Below, in pieces: positions 1-8,175 of a DNA stretch of 64,000 bases. The position numbers and the translations under genes are program-made. The notes under the pieces were generated by a model. The model did no database searches. It saw only the letters and a program-made list of their open reading frames with translations, and was not told where the DNA came from. Source of the DNA: Geobacillus stearothermophilus ATCC 12980 (GTDB lineage Bacteria > Bacillota > Bacilli > Bacillales > Anoxybacillaceae); contig NZ_CP128494.1 of NCBI RefSeq assembly GCF_030369615.1, positions 2,251,501 to 2,315,500 of the forward strand, written 5' to 3'. Positions within the stretch are counted from its first letter, which is position 1. Each line of letters begins with the position of its first letter.

Positions 1-728
1 ATTCCCCGCTGTTCGTATGAGATGATGAGCTCCATCACTTGTTTCGCTTCCTTCGTCTCCATTTGGCTCACCTCGTTTCGCAGTTGGATTTCCTCCGCTT
101 CGGACAACCACAAATATGTTTCAAAAAACCCAAACAACAGCCGCTGCTTCGCCTCATCGAGCTCGAGGCGGACTAGCATGCGCAAAAACTCCTTTTTCAC
201 TTCCACCTTCTCGCTTTCATTATACCCCATTTTGCTTAACAAGGCGGCGGCAACCGGATTGTCACGGCGGATGTACTCGCGCCACGGCAGTTTGTGCAGT
301 TCCACCGTCAGAAAGCGGAAGTCAAGAACCATCAAAAATGGAAATTGAATCATCAATGAGGAAGGTTCGTCGTGGCGTTCGTCGTAGCTGAAGATGGCAA
401 TCGGGAGGATGCGGCGGCGGTGTTTTTGAAACAAGCGGCTGAAGTAGAGGAACATTCGCTCGGGGAACGTCCGCTGTTTATAGCTTTGATGTTCGACGTG
501 AACGATGACGAGCCCGTCTTCCCCTTTTACCTTTGTTTCGACCAACAAGTCGACGCGGTGCTTCTCCCCGGCTGTCACGTCGGTGAACAGCTCTTCGGAG
601 AGGAAAGAGAGATGGTGAACGTCGATGTGCTCGTACACGTCAGGAAAGAAAAGAAGCAAAAAGTCTTCGAAAAACGTCGACAGCAGCTCCTTGAACAACC
701 GGTCGTGATCGATTCGCTGTTTGGCCAC
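1..728 (-). CDS. Rpn-family PD-(D/E)XK nuclease / putative transposase (partial, runs off left edge)
   Basis: An open frame of 242 codons begins at GTG 728, preceded by AGGAGG at suitable spacing, and reaches base 1 without a stop, so the C-terminus is outside the window. The segment VDLLVETKVKGEDGLVIVHV (about residues 64-83), followed by EHQS, looks like the nuclease core of the Rpn/YhgA-like family (recombination-promoting nucleases, often annotated as transposases); the opening HDRLFKELL is also typical. Many paralogues occur in Geobacillus genomes. Function in the cell is not established; a DNA endonuclease role is known for E. coli RpnA and inferred here. Confidence 0.8.
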   Translation of the reverse strand, partial: MAKQRIDHDRLFKELLSTFFEDFLLLFFPDVYEHIDVHHLSFLSEELFTDVTAGEKHRVDLLVETKVKGEDGLVIVHVEHQSYKQRTFPERMFLYFSRLFQKHRRRILPIAIFSYDERHDEPSSLMIQFPFLMVLDFRFLTVELHKLPWREYIRRDNPVAAALLSKMGYNESEKVEVKKEFLRMLVRLELDEAKQRLLFGFFETYLWLSEAEEIQLRNEVSQMETKEAKQVMELIISYEQRG

Positions 729-875
729 GTTTTCCCTCCTTGCGATATCAAATACATTGCATCCTATTCGCTTTCTTCCGGCCCAACTCCTGCTTTTCCC
801 CGAACTTTTTCATCCGTTTCGCTGTTACGGCCGGAATCGGGGCAAGCGGCCTAGTTTTCCCTCGCTTCCAAAACA

Positions 876-908
876 GGGAGCGCAAACCGTTCTTCCGTTT
901 GCGCTCCC
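876..908 (-). terminator. Hairpin terminator downstream of the DUF2584 gene
   Basis: A perfect 12-bp inverted repeat (876-887 with 897-908, 9-nt loop) lies between two minus-strand genes. On the minus strand it is followed by a short T-containing stretch, so it most likely ends the transcript of the gene at 962-1204. Confidence 0.6.
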
Positions 909-961
909 ATTCCCCGCTTAGTCGGCCGCCCCATTCGGTGCGGCTCCGCGGTCTCCCGCAT

Positions 962-1204
962 TCAATTCGTCGAATACAGGCTGACGAGCTCGTACGTCAC
1001 CGTCGTCCGGTTGTCTTCCCACTCGAGCTTTTTCACGACCGCGATGCCGCTCGCTTCGCTTTGTACGGTCCGGCGCACTTCAAGCGGCACGTCGAGCGGA
1101 TACAAACGGTATCCGTCTTTTTCCAGCACAAACACATTTCCTTGGACGCGCTGTTCCTTCCCTTTGGTCACAATGACCGTCTGCACTTCCATCGGCATGC
1201 CCAT
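962..1204 (-). CDS. DUF2584 family protein
   Basis: An 80-residue protein beginning MGMPMEVQTVIVTKGKEQ. Length and sequence match, from memory, the DUF2584 family of small Bacillaceae proteins of unknown function. It has no signal peptide or membrane segment and is probably a small beta-rich cytoplasmic protein. It lies 68 bp downstream of the YitV-like hydrolase gene on the same strand, so the two may be co-transcribed, and a strong hairpin follows it at 876-908. No biochemical role is known to me. Confidence 0.75.
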   Translation of the reverse strand: MGMPMEVQTVIVTKGKEQRVQGNVFVLEKDGYRLYPLDVPLEVRRTVQSEASGIAVVKKLEWEDNRTTVTYELVSLYSTN

Positions 1205-1272
1205 ATGATTTCAACCTCCTTGGCTGCCCATCGATTCGTTGGCGGCCGCGCCGCCTTTCTACTCGTATCGTA

Positions 1273-2061
1273 TCACACCGTCGGCTGTTGTTTCATCCAT
1301 TGTGTAAGCCTTTGCACCGTCTTGCGGTTGGCTGGCGGCGGAAAATAGTGGGTGAACGTGGGGAAGTACCATGCGGTCACCGGTTTTCCGAGCTGCTTCA
1401 ACCGCCGTTCCAGCCGCCAAGCGTGCTCAATCGATACGTTCTCATCACGTCCGCCGTGGATGATGAGCACCGGGGCCTTGAGCCGCTCCAAATGGTAGAG
1501 CGGCGTGCGGTGCCGATAGCGCTCTGGGCATTTGTTCGGCGTCCCGCCGATGACGCGCTTCATCATCCGCCGCAAGTCTGGCCTCTCTTGATACGTAAGC
1601 GCCATATCGGTCACCCCTCCCCAAACTGCGACTGAACAGACGTTTTCCGCCATAAGGGCGGCATGAAGCGCCATCGCCCCGCCGCGCGAGAAGCCGAACA
1701 GATGGACGCGCCCCGGGTGGACGAGCGGGTGGCGGCGAAGAAGCTCAAACCCGGCAAATGCGTCATAGCGATCGTCGCCGGCGAAATCTTCGTTCCCTTC
1801 CCCGCCTCCGTTGCCGCGGTAAAGCGGGGCGAAGACGGCAAATCCGCGCGACGCGAACTCGATGAGGCGCGGCACTCGCACCTGCCCGACGTTTTTGATC
1901 CCGCCACGCAAATATAAAAACCCGTCGTACACGCCGTTTCCTTTCGGCGCCGCGAAAAACCCTTTCACCTTCAGCCCTTGGGACATATAGGTGACAACGA
2001 ACACCTCGATGCCCGGGTGCGGCGACGGAAACATGTATTGGTCGATGATGTCCCCGTCCAT
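1273..2061 (-). CDS. Alpha/beta hydrolase, S9-peptidase-like (YitV-like)
   Basis: A 262-residue cytoplasmic alpha/beta hydrolase. The nucleophile elbow GFSRGG (serine near residue 122) is followed by a candidate acid in HGGRDENV and a histidine in FTHYF near the C-terminus, giving a plausible Ser-Asp-His triad. The overall pattern resembles the prolyl-oligopeptidase/dienelactone hydrolase group, such as B. subtilis YitV; the substrate is unknown. ATG 2061 has a strong GGAAGGAGG ribosome site. The downstream DUF2584 gene probably shares the transcript. Confidence 0.8.
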   Translation of the reverse strand: MDGDIIDQYMFPSPHPGIEVFVVTYMSQGLKVKGFFAAPKGNGVYDGFLYLRGGIKNVGQVRVPRLIEFASRGFAVFAPLYRGNGGGEGNEDFAGDDRYDAFAGFELLRRHPLVHPGRVHLFGFSRGGAMALHAALMAENVCSVAVWGGVTDMALTYQERPDLRRMMKRVIGGTPNKCPERYRHRTPLYHLERLKAPVLIIHGGRDENVSIEHAWRLERRLKQLGKPVTAWYFPTFTHYFPPPANRKTVQRLTQWMKQQPTV

Positions 2062-2332
2062 ACGCCCGCCTCCTTCCTACGCGAAACTAGATGATGCGAA
2101 CCACCCGTCATCATCCCCCAATGCCTTCTTTCATTAGGGCAAGTGGAGATGTCCGACTGCCTCGCCGCTCTTGCATGCCGCCCCTTGGAAGAGCATCAAC
2201 TTGAAAAAGCCCTCGAGCGCGAGGAACGGCCCGACCGCCTATTTTTTCTAGGCCTTCACACATTTTTCCCTCCTGCATACGATAAGGTGAAACCAATGTT
2301 CACCGCACGTGGACGAAAAGGGGGTAAGCCGC

Positions 2333-3337
2333 ATGAAAAAATGGATCGCATGGTTGTGTTCGCTTCTTCTCCTTTTGCCGCTCGCTGCCTGCAACAACGG
2401 CGCCGACGAAGGAAAAAAACCACTTAAAACCGTGCGCCTCGCCGAAGTGACGCGTTCGATTTTTTACGCGCCGCAGTACGTCGCCTTGGCGAAAGGGTTC
2501 TTCAAGGAAGAGGGGCTCGATGTCGAGCTGACAACGACATGGGGCGGCGACAAAACGATGACGACGCTTCTTTCCGGGGGCGCGGACATCGCGTTGGTCG
2601 GTTCGGAAACATCCATTTATGTGTATGCACAAGGGACGGACGATCCGGTCATCAATTTCGCGCAGCTCACGCAAACCGACGGGACGTTTCTTGTTTCCCG
2701 CGAGAAAATCGACCACTTTACATGGGAGATGCTGAAAGGAAGCACGTTCCTCGGCCAACGGAAAGGCGGCATGCCGCAGATGGTCGGCGAGTTTGTGCTG
2801 AAAAAACACGGCATTGACCCGCATCAAGATTTGAAGCTGATCCAAAACGTCGATTTCGCCAACATCGCCAACGCCTTTGCGAGCGGGACGGGCGATTTCG
2901 TCCAGCTGTTTGAGCCGACGGCGAGCCTTTTCGAACAAGAAGGAAAAGGCTATATCGTCGCTTCGTTCGGCATGGAGTCCGGACGCGTCCCGTACACGTC
3001 GTATATGGCAAAACGAAGCTACATGAACGAAAACAAAGACGTGATTGAAAAATTTACGCGCGCGATCTACAAAGCGCAGCAATGGGTCGAATCACACAGC
3101 GCAGCTGAAATTGCCAAAGCCATTCAACCGTACTTTAAGGACACGGACTCGGCCATCATCGAAAAAGTGGTTGAGCGCTACAAAAGCCAAGGGACCTACG
3201 CGACCGATCCGATTTTGGATGAAGAAGAATGGAACAACTTGCAAACCATTATGGCCGAAGCCGGCGAGCTGCCGAAGCGCATCGACCTGAACACGCTTGT
3301 TGATTCGTCGTTTGCCAAAAACGCGATGAACAAGTGA
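2333..3337 (+). CDS. ytlA: ABC transporter substrate-binding lipoprotein (YtlA-like, NMT1/THI5 fold)
   Basis: A 334-residue lipoprotein. The start at ATG 2333 (AGGGGGT upstream) gives a lipoprotein signal ending LPLAAC with Cys20 as the lipidated residue; a GTG at 2309 is in frame but would spoil the signal. The body (FYAPQYVALAKGFFKEEGL near residues 45-63) is the NMT1/THI5/SsuA-like fold that binds small ligands outside the membrane. It is followed at once by an ATPase and a permease, and then by ytkD, which is the order I recall around B. subtilis ytlA. Relatives import pyrimidine thiamine precursors or sulfonates; the ligand here is not determined, and no thiamine riboswitch is visible upstream. 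Confidence 0.82.
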   Translation: MKKWIAWLCSLLLLLPLAACNNGADEGKKPLKTVRLAEVTRSIFYAPQYVALAKGFFKEEGLDVELTTTWGGDKTMTTLLSGGADIALVGSETSIYVYAQGTDDPVINFAQLTQTDGTFLVSREKIDHFTWEMLKGSTFLGQRKGGMPQMVGEFVLKKHGIDPHQDLKLIQNVDFANIANAFASGTGDFVQLFEPTASLFEQEGKGYIVASFGMESGRVPYTSYMAKRSYMNENKDVIEKFTRAIYKAQQWVESHSAAEIAKAIQPYFKDTDSAIIEKVVERYKSQGTYATDPILDEEEWNNLQTIMAEAGELPKRIDLNTLVDSSFAKNAMNK

Positions 3338-3355
3338 CGAAAGCAGGTGAACGAA

Positions 3356-4147
3356 ATGTTTCTTGCCATCGACCGCCTTTCGCACACGTATTTGACGAAA
3401 ACGAACGCCGTCACTGCACTCGATGATGTGTCGCTGTCCGTCGAGAAAGGAGAATTTGTCTCCTTTCTCGGCCCAAGTGGCTGCGGCAAAACGACGCTTT
3501 TGTCCATCATCGCTGGGCTGATTGAACCGACGGAAGGGGCGGTCCACATCGAAGGCCAACCGATTTGGCCGAGCGGAATGGCCGCGCCGACGGCGCGGCG
3601 CGCGGTCGGCTACATGCTTCAGCAAGACTACCTATTCCCATGGAAAACAATCGAAGAAAACATCCTTCTCGGCTTAAAAATGACTAGAACGCTAACTGCT
3701 CAAACCAAAGAACGGGCGCTCGCTCTGCTGGCGGAGATCGGCCTTGGCGGCGTCGAGTCGTATTACCCGAGCCAGCTGTCCGGCGGCATGCGCCAGCGTG
3801 CGGCGCTCGTGCGCACGTTGGCGACCGACCCGAAGCTGCTTTTGCTTGATGAACCGTTTTCCGCCCTCGATCAACAAACAAAGCTGAAACTGGAAGAACT
3901 CGTTTGGAAGACGTTAAAACAATACGAAAAAACAGCGGTGCTCGTCACCCATGACATCGAAGAAGCCATCGCCATGAGCGATCGCATTTTCTTGTTTTCG
4001 CCGCGCCCTGGGCGCCTTGTGCGGACGTTTGTCATCCCGGATGAACTGCGCGGCCGCCCGCCGCTTGCCGCCCGCCAGCATCCGGCGTTTTCGCCATTGT
4101 TCCAATCCATTTGGAAGGAGATGGAGGCTCTTGAATCAAGCTCCTGA
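3356..4147 (+). CDS. ytlC: ABC transporter ATP-binding protein (YtlC-like)
   Basis: A 263-residue ATPase of the nitrate/sulfonate/taurine importer class. Walker [10 protein letters not shown] is at residues 39-47, the Q-loop in LQQDYLFPW, the signature LSGGM at 141-145, Walker B LLLLDEP at 161-167 and the switch histidine in VTHD. ATG 3356 is preferred over GTG 3347 because the GTG falls inside the AGGTGA ribosome site. The gene follows the binding-protein stop by 18 bp and overlaps the permease start, so the three are one operon energising uptake across the membrane. Confidence 0.85.
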   Translation: MFLAIDRLSHTYLTKTNAVTALDDVSLSVEKGEFVSFLGPSGCGKTTLLSIIAGLIEPTEGAVHIEGQPIWPSGMAAPTARRAVGYMLQQDYLFPWKTIEENILLGLKMTRTLTAQTKERALALLAEIGLGGVESYYPSQLSGGMRQRAALVRTLATDPKLLLLDEPFSALDQQTKLKLEELVWKTLKQYEKTAVLVTHDIEEAIAMSDRIFLFSPRPGRLVRTFVIPDELRGRPPLAARQHPAFSPLFQSIWKEMEALESSS

Positions 4148-4940
4148 CCGCATCCAGTCGCTGCACCGTGAATACCTCGCCGCATTGCGCAAAGAGCGGC
4201 GAGTGATCCGCCTTTGGCAGACGGCGCTACTTGTCGCCTTTTTCGCCGTCTGGGAAGCGGCGAGCCGCTTTCATTGGGTCGATCCGCTCCTATTCAGTTC
4301 GCCCTCCGCCATCGCCAAGCTGTTTGGCGAAAAACTCGGCGATCATTCGCTGTTTGTCCACACGTGGGCGACATTGTTTGAAACGTTGCTCGGCTTTCTG
4401 ATCGGCACCGCCGGCGGGGCGCTCATCGGCGCGGTCCTCTGGTGGTTTCCGCGCCTGGCGAAAACGCTCGATCCATATTTGGTCGTCTTCAACGCCATGC
4501 CGAAAGTCGCCCTCGGGCCGATTTTGATCGTCGCACTTGGGCCGGGATTTACGTCGATTATCGCCATGGGCGTCGTCATTTCGGTCATCATCACAACGAT
4601 TGTCGTCTATTCGGCGTTCCAAGAAGTTGATCCGAACTATTTGAAAGTGCTGCGGACGTTCGGCGCCACCCGCTACCAATGCTTTAAAGAGGCGGTGCTT
4701 CCGGCGTCGTTCCCGGCGATCATTTCGACGTTGAAAGTGAACGTCGGCCTCGCTTGGGTCGGCGTCATCACCGGCGAGTTTCTCATCTCCAAGCAAGGGC
4801 TTGGGTATTTAATCATTTACGGCTTCCAAGTGTTCAACTTCACCCTTGTGTTGATGAGCCTGCTCATTGTCGCCTTGCTGTCGACCGTTATGTATCAGCT
4901 TGTCGCCTTGATCGAAAAAAAATGGGGAAACCGCCGCTAG
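4131..4940 (+). CDS. ytlD: ABC transporter permease (YtlD-like)
   Basis: A 269-residue inner-membrane permease with about six hydrophobic segments and an EAA-type cytoplasmic loop ([14 protein letters not shown]), the surface that contacts the ATPase. TTG 4131 is chosen because it follows AAGGAG and GGAGG motifs and gives a protein of the usual length; the frame remains open upstream to about 4017 inside the ATPase gene, which is unlikely to be translated. It overlaps the ATPase gene by 17 bp. It belongs to the BPD_transp_1 family used by SsuC- and ThiX-type importers. Confidence 0.82.
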   Translation: MNQAPDRIQSLHREYLAALRKERRVIRLWQTALLVAFFAVWEAASRFHWVDPLLFSSPSAIAKLFGEKLGDHSLFVHTWATLFETLLGFLIGTAGGALIGAVLWWFPRLAKTLDPYLVVFNAMPKVALGPILIVALGPGFTSIIAMGVVISVIITTIVVYSAFQEVDPNYLKVLRTFGATRYQCFKEAVLPASFPAIISTLKVNVGLAWVGVITGEFLISKQGLGYLIIYGFQVFNFTLVLMSLLIVALLSTVMYQLVALIEKKWGNRR

Positions 4941-4973
4941 CGGGACGCTCGCCGAATGTTGACGGGCGTCTCG
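4941..4973 (+). terminator. Terminator of the ytl operon
   Basis: An 8-bp stem containing one G-U pair (4941-4948 with 4966-4973), followed by TTTCATT, directly after the permease stop codon. Confidence 0.5.
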
Positions 4974-5055
4974 TTTCATTCCTGTCCTCCCAATGAGCCG
5001 GCATCCGCCGCTTTTGGGAAGCCCATCTTCGGGAACCTCCGATCGGCGCCCCTTT

Positions 5056-5523
5056 TCAATCGATCAGCCCGCGCTGTTTCAACTTGGCAAGCGCCAGTGA
5101 AAGCACGTCATCTTTCATGAAATAGCTGAAACGCTGATCGGCGCGGATGTCATCCGGCAGCGCCTCAAGCAGCACCGGACCGTTCGTTTCCAAATACGAC
5201 CCCCGCTCGACGAGCGCAGCGATGTCGGCAAAATAAATGTTTTTCACGATATCCGGCTCCACTTTATATTGGCCGATGTATTCGAGCCGGCCGACAATTC
5301 CCCCCGTTTCTTCCATCACTTCGCGGGCCGCGGCTTCCGCCGCTGTTTCCCCTTCTTCCACCTTGCCGCCGGGAAACTCAAGGCCGCGGCGCGGATGATC
5401 CGTCAACAGCCATCGCCCGCCATAGCGGCACATGACCCATACATGCCCGGGGGAGGGGGAAAACGGATGATCCGCAAAGGCCAGCCGAACGCGATGTCCG
5501 TAATAATCGCGAAATTCATGCAT
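5056..5523 (-). CDS. ytkD: Nudix hydrolase YtkD
   Basis: A 155-residue Nudix hydrolase. The Nudix box fits GX5EX7REUXEEXGU, running from Gly53 (GGKVEEGETAAEAAAREV) to Gly74-75, so divalent-metal-dependent cleavage of a nucleoside diphosphate derivative is expected. B. subtilis YtkD (158 aa) is reported to act on oxidised nucleotides and on RNA 5' ends; the match in length and in neighbourhood beside the ytl operon supports that assignment. It is convergent with the ytl operon. AAAGGGGAGAG precedes the ATG at 5523. Confidence 0.85.
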   Translation of the reverse strand: MHEFRDYYGHRVRLAFADHPFSPSPGHVWVMCRYGGRWLLTDHPRRGLEFPGGKVEEGETAAEAAAREVMEETGGIVGRLEYIGQYKVEPDIVKNIYFADIAALVERGSYLETNGPVLLEALPDDIRADQRFSYFMKDDVLSLALAKLKQRGLID

Positions 5524-5559
5524 CGGACTCTCCCCTTTCCTCTCCCCATTATACAGAAA

Positions 5560-5582
5560 AACACCGCTCGACTCGCGGCGTT
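5560..5582 (-). terminator. Terminator after the 110-aa gene
   Basis: An 8-bp stem (5560-5567 with 5575-5582, one G-U pair) read on the minus strand is followed by TTTC. It overlaps the stop codon of the gene at 5582-5914. Confidence 0.5.
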
Positions 5583-5914
5583 TACTCTTCTTTTTCGTCC
5601 GGAAGAATGCCTATCGAGCGGATGTGTGCTTTCGCTTCGTCGTTGCCGAGCTCATAAATCATTTTGTAAATGTCGACCATCGTCCGGTCGTACGCATCGT
5701 TTTCCCGGTCGTAATGGTATTGAATATACGGCACGTGGGCGCGCCAAAACGCCTGCCAGTCGGTCGAGTAGTTCTGGTCGAAATACTCGCGCAGGCGGGC
5801 GATTTCCTCATCAGTCGCCTCGATTTGAAAGTCCCACGGCGACGCGGTTTTCAATTGGGAAATTTCCCCGGTTGCCATCGACACGTAATACGTCTTTTTC
5901 CGTTCGTCTGCCAC
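5582..5914 (-). CDS. Conserved hypothetical protein, 110 aa
   Basis: A soluble, acidic 110-residue protein rich in Tyr and Asp (EYFDQNYSTDWQAFWRAHVP near residues 43-62). GTG 5914 follows GAAGGAGTGAACGAAG. I do not recognise a named domain; it sits between ytkD and dps, where Bacillaceae carry small uncharacterised proteins. Its own hairpin terminator at 5560-5582 suggests a monocistronic unit. It has no signal peptide, membrane segment or metal-binding cysteines. Confidence 0.65.
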   Translation of the reverse strand: MADERKKTYYVSMATGEISQLKTASPWDFQIEATDEEIARLREYFDQNYSTDWQAFWRAHVPYIQYHYDRENDAYDRTMVDIYKMIYELGNDEAKAHIRSIGILPDEKEE

Positions 5915-6020
5915 CTTCGTTCACTCCTTCTGCTCTTTTTGCTTAGTGTGGGGCAATCGGGGAAAACTATGCTCATTTTATTTCATCTTTCAACAGCTCG
6001 ATCGCCTTGGACGAAGCAAA

Positions 6021-6047
6021 AGGCCGTCCCCCGGCCTGAGGACAGCC
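6021..6047 (-). terminator. Terminator of dps
   Basis: A GC-rich stem (6021-6029 with 6040-6047, one G-U pair) read on the minus strand is followed by TTTTGC, just past the dps stop codon at 6057. Confidence 0.55.
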
Positions 6048-6056
6048 TCCTTATTC

Positions 6057-6497
6057 TTATCGTCCTAAGAACGATTTCAACATCCAGACGTGTTTTTCCA
6101 AGCTGCGATGAATGCCAAGCAGCATATCCCCCGTCGTTTCATCGTTCACTTCATCCGCCAGCTGCATGCCTTCTTTCAATTCGCCGATCATCGTTTCAAA
6201 GTCGCCGACAATCGAAGCGACCATTTGCTCCGCCGTTTCCGTCCCGGCTGCTTCTTTGACGGACGCCTGCTTGAGGCAGTCTTTCATCGTCGCCACAGGC
6301 TTGCCACCCAAGGCCAACAGCCGCTCGGCCAGTGCGTCAATGTGGATCGCGGCTTCGTTGTACAGCTCTTCGAATTTTTCATGCAGCGTGAAAAACTGCG
6401 GCCCGGTGACATACCAATGATAGTTGTGCAATTTCACGTACAACACAGTCCAGTTGGCGATTTGCTTGTTGACAAGATCGATCAGTCGAGTTGTCAT
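6057..6497 (-). CDS. dps: Dps-family ferritin-like DNA-protection protein
   Basis: A 146-residue Dps/mini-ferritin that oxidises and stores iron as a dodecamer and protects DNA against peroxide. The intersubunit ferroxidase ligands are visible as His27, His39, Asp54 and Glu58, with the spacing (12, 15, 4) known for Gram-positive Dps proteins; [10 protein letters not shown] and [10 protein letters not shown] are family hallmarks. AAGGAGGAG lies before ATG 6497. A sigma-B-like promoter lies directly upstream at 6523-6548, as known for B. subtilis dps, so general-stress control is likely. The gene sits between ytkD and luxS. Confidence 0.92.
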   Translation of the reverse strand: MTTRLIDLVNKQIANWTVLYVKLHNYHWYVTGPQFFTLHEKFEELYNEAAIHIDALAERLLALGGKPVATMKDCLKQASVKEAAGTETAEQMVASIVGDFETMIGELKEGMQLADEVNDETTGDMLLGIHRSLEKHVWMLKSFLGR

Positions 6498-6522
6498 CCT
6501 CTCACTCCTCCTTATGGTTCTT

Positions 6523-6548
6523 GTACCCAGCTGGCTTGTTGATGAAAC
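6523..6548 (-). promoter_or_regulatory. Sigma-B-like promoter of dps
   Basis: On the minus strand GTTTCA (6548-6543), a 14-bp spacer and GGGTAC (6528-6523) match the general-stress sigma-B pattern GTTT-N12-15-GGGTA. The GGGTAC lies about 26 bp upstream of the dps start codon. Confidence 0.6.
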
Positions 6549-6621
6549 ATGGAAAACGTGTCGATGGATAGCTTGCCCGATTTCACCGGAAATATGAACG
6601 CCAGCTCTGCCAGATATGGTA

Positions 6622-6628
6622 TAATAAA
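6622..6628. repeat. Target-site duplication TAATAAA, left copy
   Basis: TAATAAA here and at 6966-6972 exactly flank the 337-bp element at 6629-6965, as expected for a 7-bp target duplication. The left copy also overlaps AT-rich, promoter-like sequence. Confidence 0.8.
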
Positions 6629-6965
6629 CTGTAGATGAGCAAAATCACTAACATAAATTTACATCGAAACAAAAAAGGAGACATGAACCCGATTCCTTGG
6701 TTAGAATAGATGTGCTACCAAACCATTTACAAGGAGGTTCATATCTAATGAATAGATTAGCACATCATCAAGGAATTCACAAGTTTTTCACGATGTTGGG
6801 GTTGGCCCTTTATTTTTCAAAACCTGTTATGAAGCATCTCGTTCATATCGTGGATGCGATGATCACGAAGGGCTTTTCGGGAAAACAGCTCCATGTGGCA
6901 TAAGGGGTACCCTGTTTGTTTCTTTTTACATGGTAATTATTGTTATGAAAATTGCTCATCTACAG
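6629..6965 (+). mobile_element. Internally deleted insertion sequence (MITE-like derivative, 337 bp)
   Basis: The ends are inverted repeats CTGTAGATGAGCAA (6629-6642 and the complement at 6952-6965), flanked by perfect 7-bp direct repeats TAATAAA. Inside, the ribosome site and the first 45 codons of a transposase are joined in frame to what look like its last six codons. The element therefore lacks almost all of the transposase and could only move if supplied with enzyme by a full copy elsewhere. It lies between dps and ytzI. Confidence 0.8.
6748..6903 (+). pseudogene. Transposase remnant, N-terminus fused to C-terminal tail (51 aa)
   Basis: ATG 6748 follows AAGGAGG and encodes 51 residues starting MNRLAHHQGIHKFFTMLGLA and ending KGFSGKQLHVA. 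From memory, the N-terminal part matches DDE transposases of Geobacillus IS4-superfamily elements, which are several hundred residues long; I recall the C-terminal tail less surely. All catalytic residues are absent. The translation signals are still intact, so a small peptide could be made, but there is no reason to expect activity. Confidence 0.7.
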
Positions 6966-6972
6966 TAATAAA
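6966..6972. repeat. Target-site duplication TAATAAA, right copy
   Basis: Exact partner of 6622-6628 at the right end of the deleted insertion sequence. Confidence 0.8.
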
Positions 6973-6991
6973 AAGAAAAAAGGCGGGCGTC

Positions 6992-7153
6992 ATGATGTAC
7001 TGGACCTTGATCGTTTGCCTCATCATCGCCGCTGTCGTTCTTGCGCTGGCGGTCGTCACGACTTCCAAAGCGTATGCCTACAAGCATACGGTCGATCCGC
7101 TCCCGAATGAACGCGGCGGCGAACAACAAGCCGGCCCGAAGCAGCCGCAGTAG
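6992..7153 (+). CDS. ytzI: YtzI-like small membrane protein
   Basis: A 53-residue protein (MMYWTLIVCLIIAAVVLALA at the start) with one N-terminal membrane segment and a short polar tail containing YKHTVDPLP. This pattern and the position next to luxS match, from memory, B. subtilis YtzI, a small protein of unknown function. AAAGGCGGG precedes ATG 6992; ATG 6995 is an alternative start. The stop codon lies inside a long inverted repeat shared with the convergent luxS gene. Confidence 0.65.
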   Translation: MMYWTLIVCLIIAAVVLALAVVTTSKAYAYKHTVDPLPNERGGEQQAGPKQPQ

Positions 7154-7173
7154 CGGCGCGGGGCCGGCTTGTT
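7125..7173. terminator. Shared hairpin between ytzI and luxS
   Basis: A perfect 13-bp inverted repeat (7125-7137 with 7161-7173) spans the convergent ends of ytzI and luxS. Neither side has a long T tract, so terminator function for either gene is likely but not certain. Confidence 0.45.
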
Positions 7174-7175
7174 CA

Positions 7176-7652
7176 TCAGCCAAACACCTTTTTCAACTCT
7201 TCTTTCTCTTGCGAAAGCCAAAAGCGCATCAGCTGTTTGGCCGCCTCTAGATCATGCAGCTTCGCTTGGCCGCATTGCCGCTCGGTCGCGGCTGGCACTT
7301 CCGTCGCGGCGAGCGCGTCCTTCATGGCTTCTTCCAACAAATCAATGATCTCGTCCACGGTTGGCGAGCCGCTCACGACAAGATAAAACCCGGTTTGGCA
7401 GCCCATCGGCGAGATGTCGATAATATCGAAATGATCATATTTGGCCGCATGTCGGCGCAGCGTATACGCAAGCAGGTGCTCGAGCGTATGAATCGCGGCC
7501 GGATCCATCGCCTCTTTGTTCGGTTGGCAAAAACGGATGTCAAACTTATTGACGACGCCGTCGCTGCCGACTTTGTGAACGCCGCAATGCCGAACGTACG
7601 GCGCTTTGACCGCGCAATGATCCAATTCAAAGCTTTCCACCGGTGAAGGCAT
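7176..7652 (-). CDS. luxS: S-ribosylhomocysteine lyase LuxS
   Basis: A 158-residue enzyme cleaving S-ribosylhomocysteine to homocysteine and the autoinducer-2 precursor in the activated methyl cycle. The metal ligands His55 and His59 (HTLEH) and Cys127 (ERQCGQA) and the catalytic Cys85 ([10 protein letters not shown]) are all present. ATG 7652 is chosen because AGGAG lies 8 bp upstream; a GTG nine bases further out falls within that ribosome site. Full length for the family. Convergent with ytzI and divergent from yidD. Confidence 0.95.
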
Positions 7653-7804
7653 GTCAATCACTCCTAGTTATTTATTCTCTTTTTTATCATAACCAAGACG
7701 AGGAACGTTCCGCATCTTTTTTGCCTCTCGTTCGGCTTGGCGTCTATGCCCAAAAAGCAAGGCTGAGTCGGCGCTCCCTTCCGAGCGAACGACAGTTGTT
7801 TTTC

Positions 7805-7833
7805 TTGAACAAAAGAACGGTTTGTTCTATTGT
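7805..7833 (+). promoter_or_regulatory. Sigma-A-like promoter of yidD
   Basis: TTGAAC (7805-7810), a 17-bp spacer and TATTGT (7828-7833) stand about 30 bp upstream of the yidD start codon. Confidence 0.5.
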
Positions 7834-7865
7834 AATCATGATGATCACAGAAAGGAGAACTGTAC

Positions 7866-8111
7866 ATGGGCCAATGGCTGATTTGGTGCATCCGCTTTTA
7901 TCAACGCTTTCTTTCTCCGCTCAAGCCGCCGACATGCCGCTTTTATCCGACCTGCTCGAACTATGGCATCGAAGCGATCCGGCGCTTTGGCGCCATAAAA
8001 GGGGGATGGCTGACGGCGAAGCGCATTTTGAAATGCCATCCGTTCCATCCGGGCGGTTTTGATCCTGTTCCTGAATCATCAGAACATGTGAAAAGAAACA
8101 AAATCACTTAA
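7866..8111 (+). CDS. yidD: Membrane protein insertion efficiency factor YidD
   Basis: An 81-residue YidD protein: [20 protein letters not shown] followed by [15 protein letters not shown] and [12 protein letters not shown] are the family hallmarks. YidD is a small amphipathic inner-membrane-associated protein thought to assist YidC/SpoIIIJ-mediated membrane insertion. AAAGGAGAACTGTAC leads into ATG 7866. This copy corresponds to B. subtilis YtjA near luxS. It is separated from the downstream zinc transporter gene by its own regulatory region. Confidence 0.9.
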   Translation: MGQWLIWCIRFYQRFLSPLKPPTCRFYPTCSNYGIEAIRRFGAIKGGWLTAKRILKCHPFHPGGFDPVPESSEHVKRNKIT

Positions 8112-8154
8112 TGGCCTTGCCATTTGCTTGATTTTTTTATATGATTAATCCTGT

Positions 8155-8175
8155 AAATCGTAATGATTACGATAT
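8155..8175 (+). promoter_or_regulatory. Zur box upstream of the zinc-binding lipoprotein gene
   Basis: The palindrome containing AATCGTAATGATTACGATA at 8155-8175 matches the B. subtilis Zur operator pattern over nearly its whole length. It overlaps a TATAAT (8173-8178), so zinc-loaded Zur would block the promoter. Confidence 0.85.

Noticed and set aside
740..1348. A 202-codon plus-strand frame across the DUF2584 gene
   Set aside because: Antisense to DUF2584 and across a terminator, with no coding features.
2062..2332. Possible thiamine or sulfur riboswitch before the ytlA-like operon
   Set aside because: I searched by eye for thiamine-box and S-box motifs and found none; only general GC-rich stems are present.
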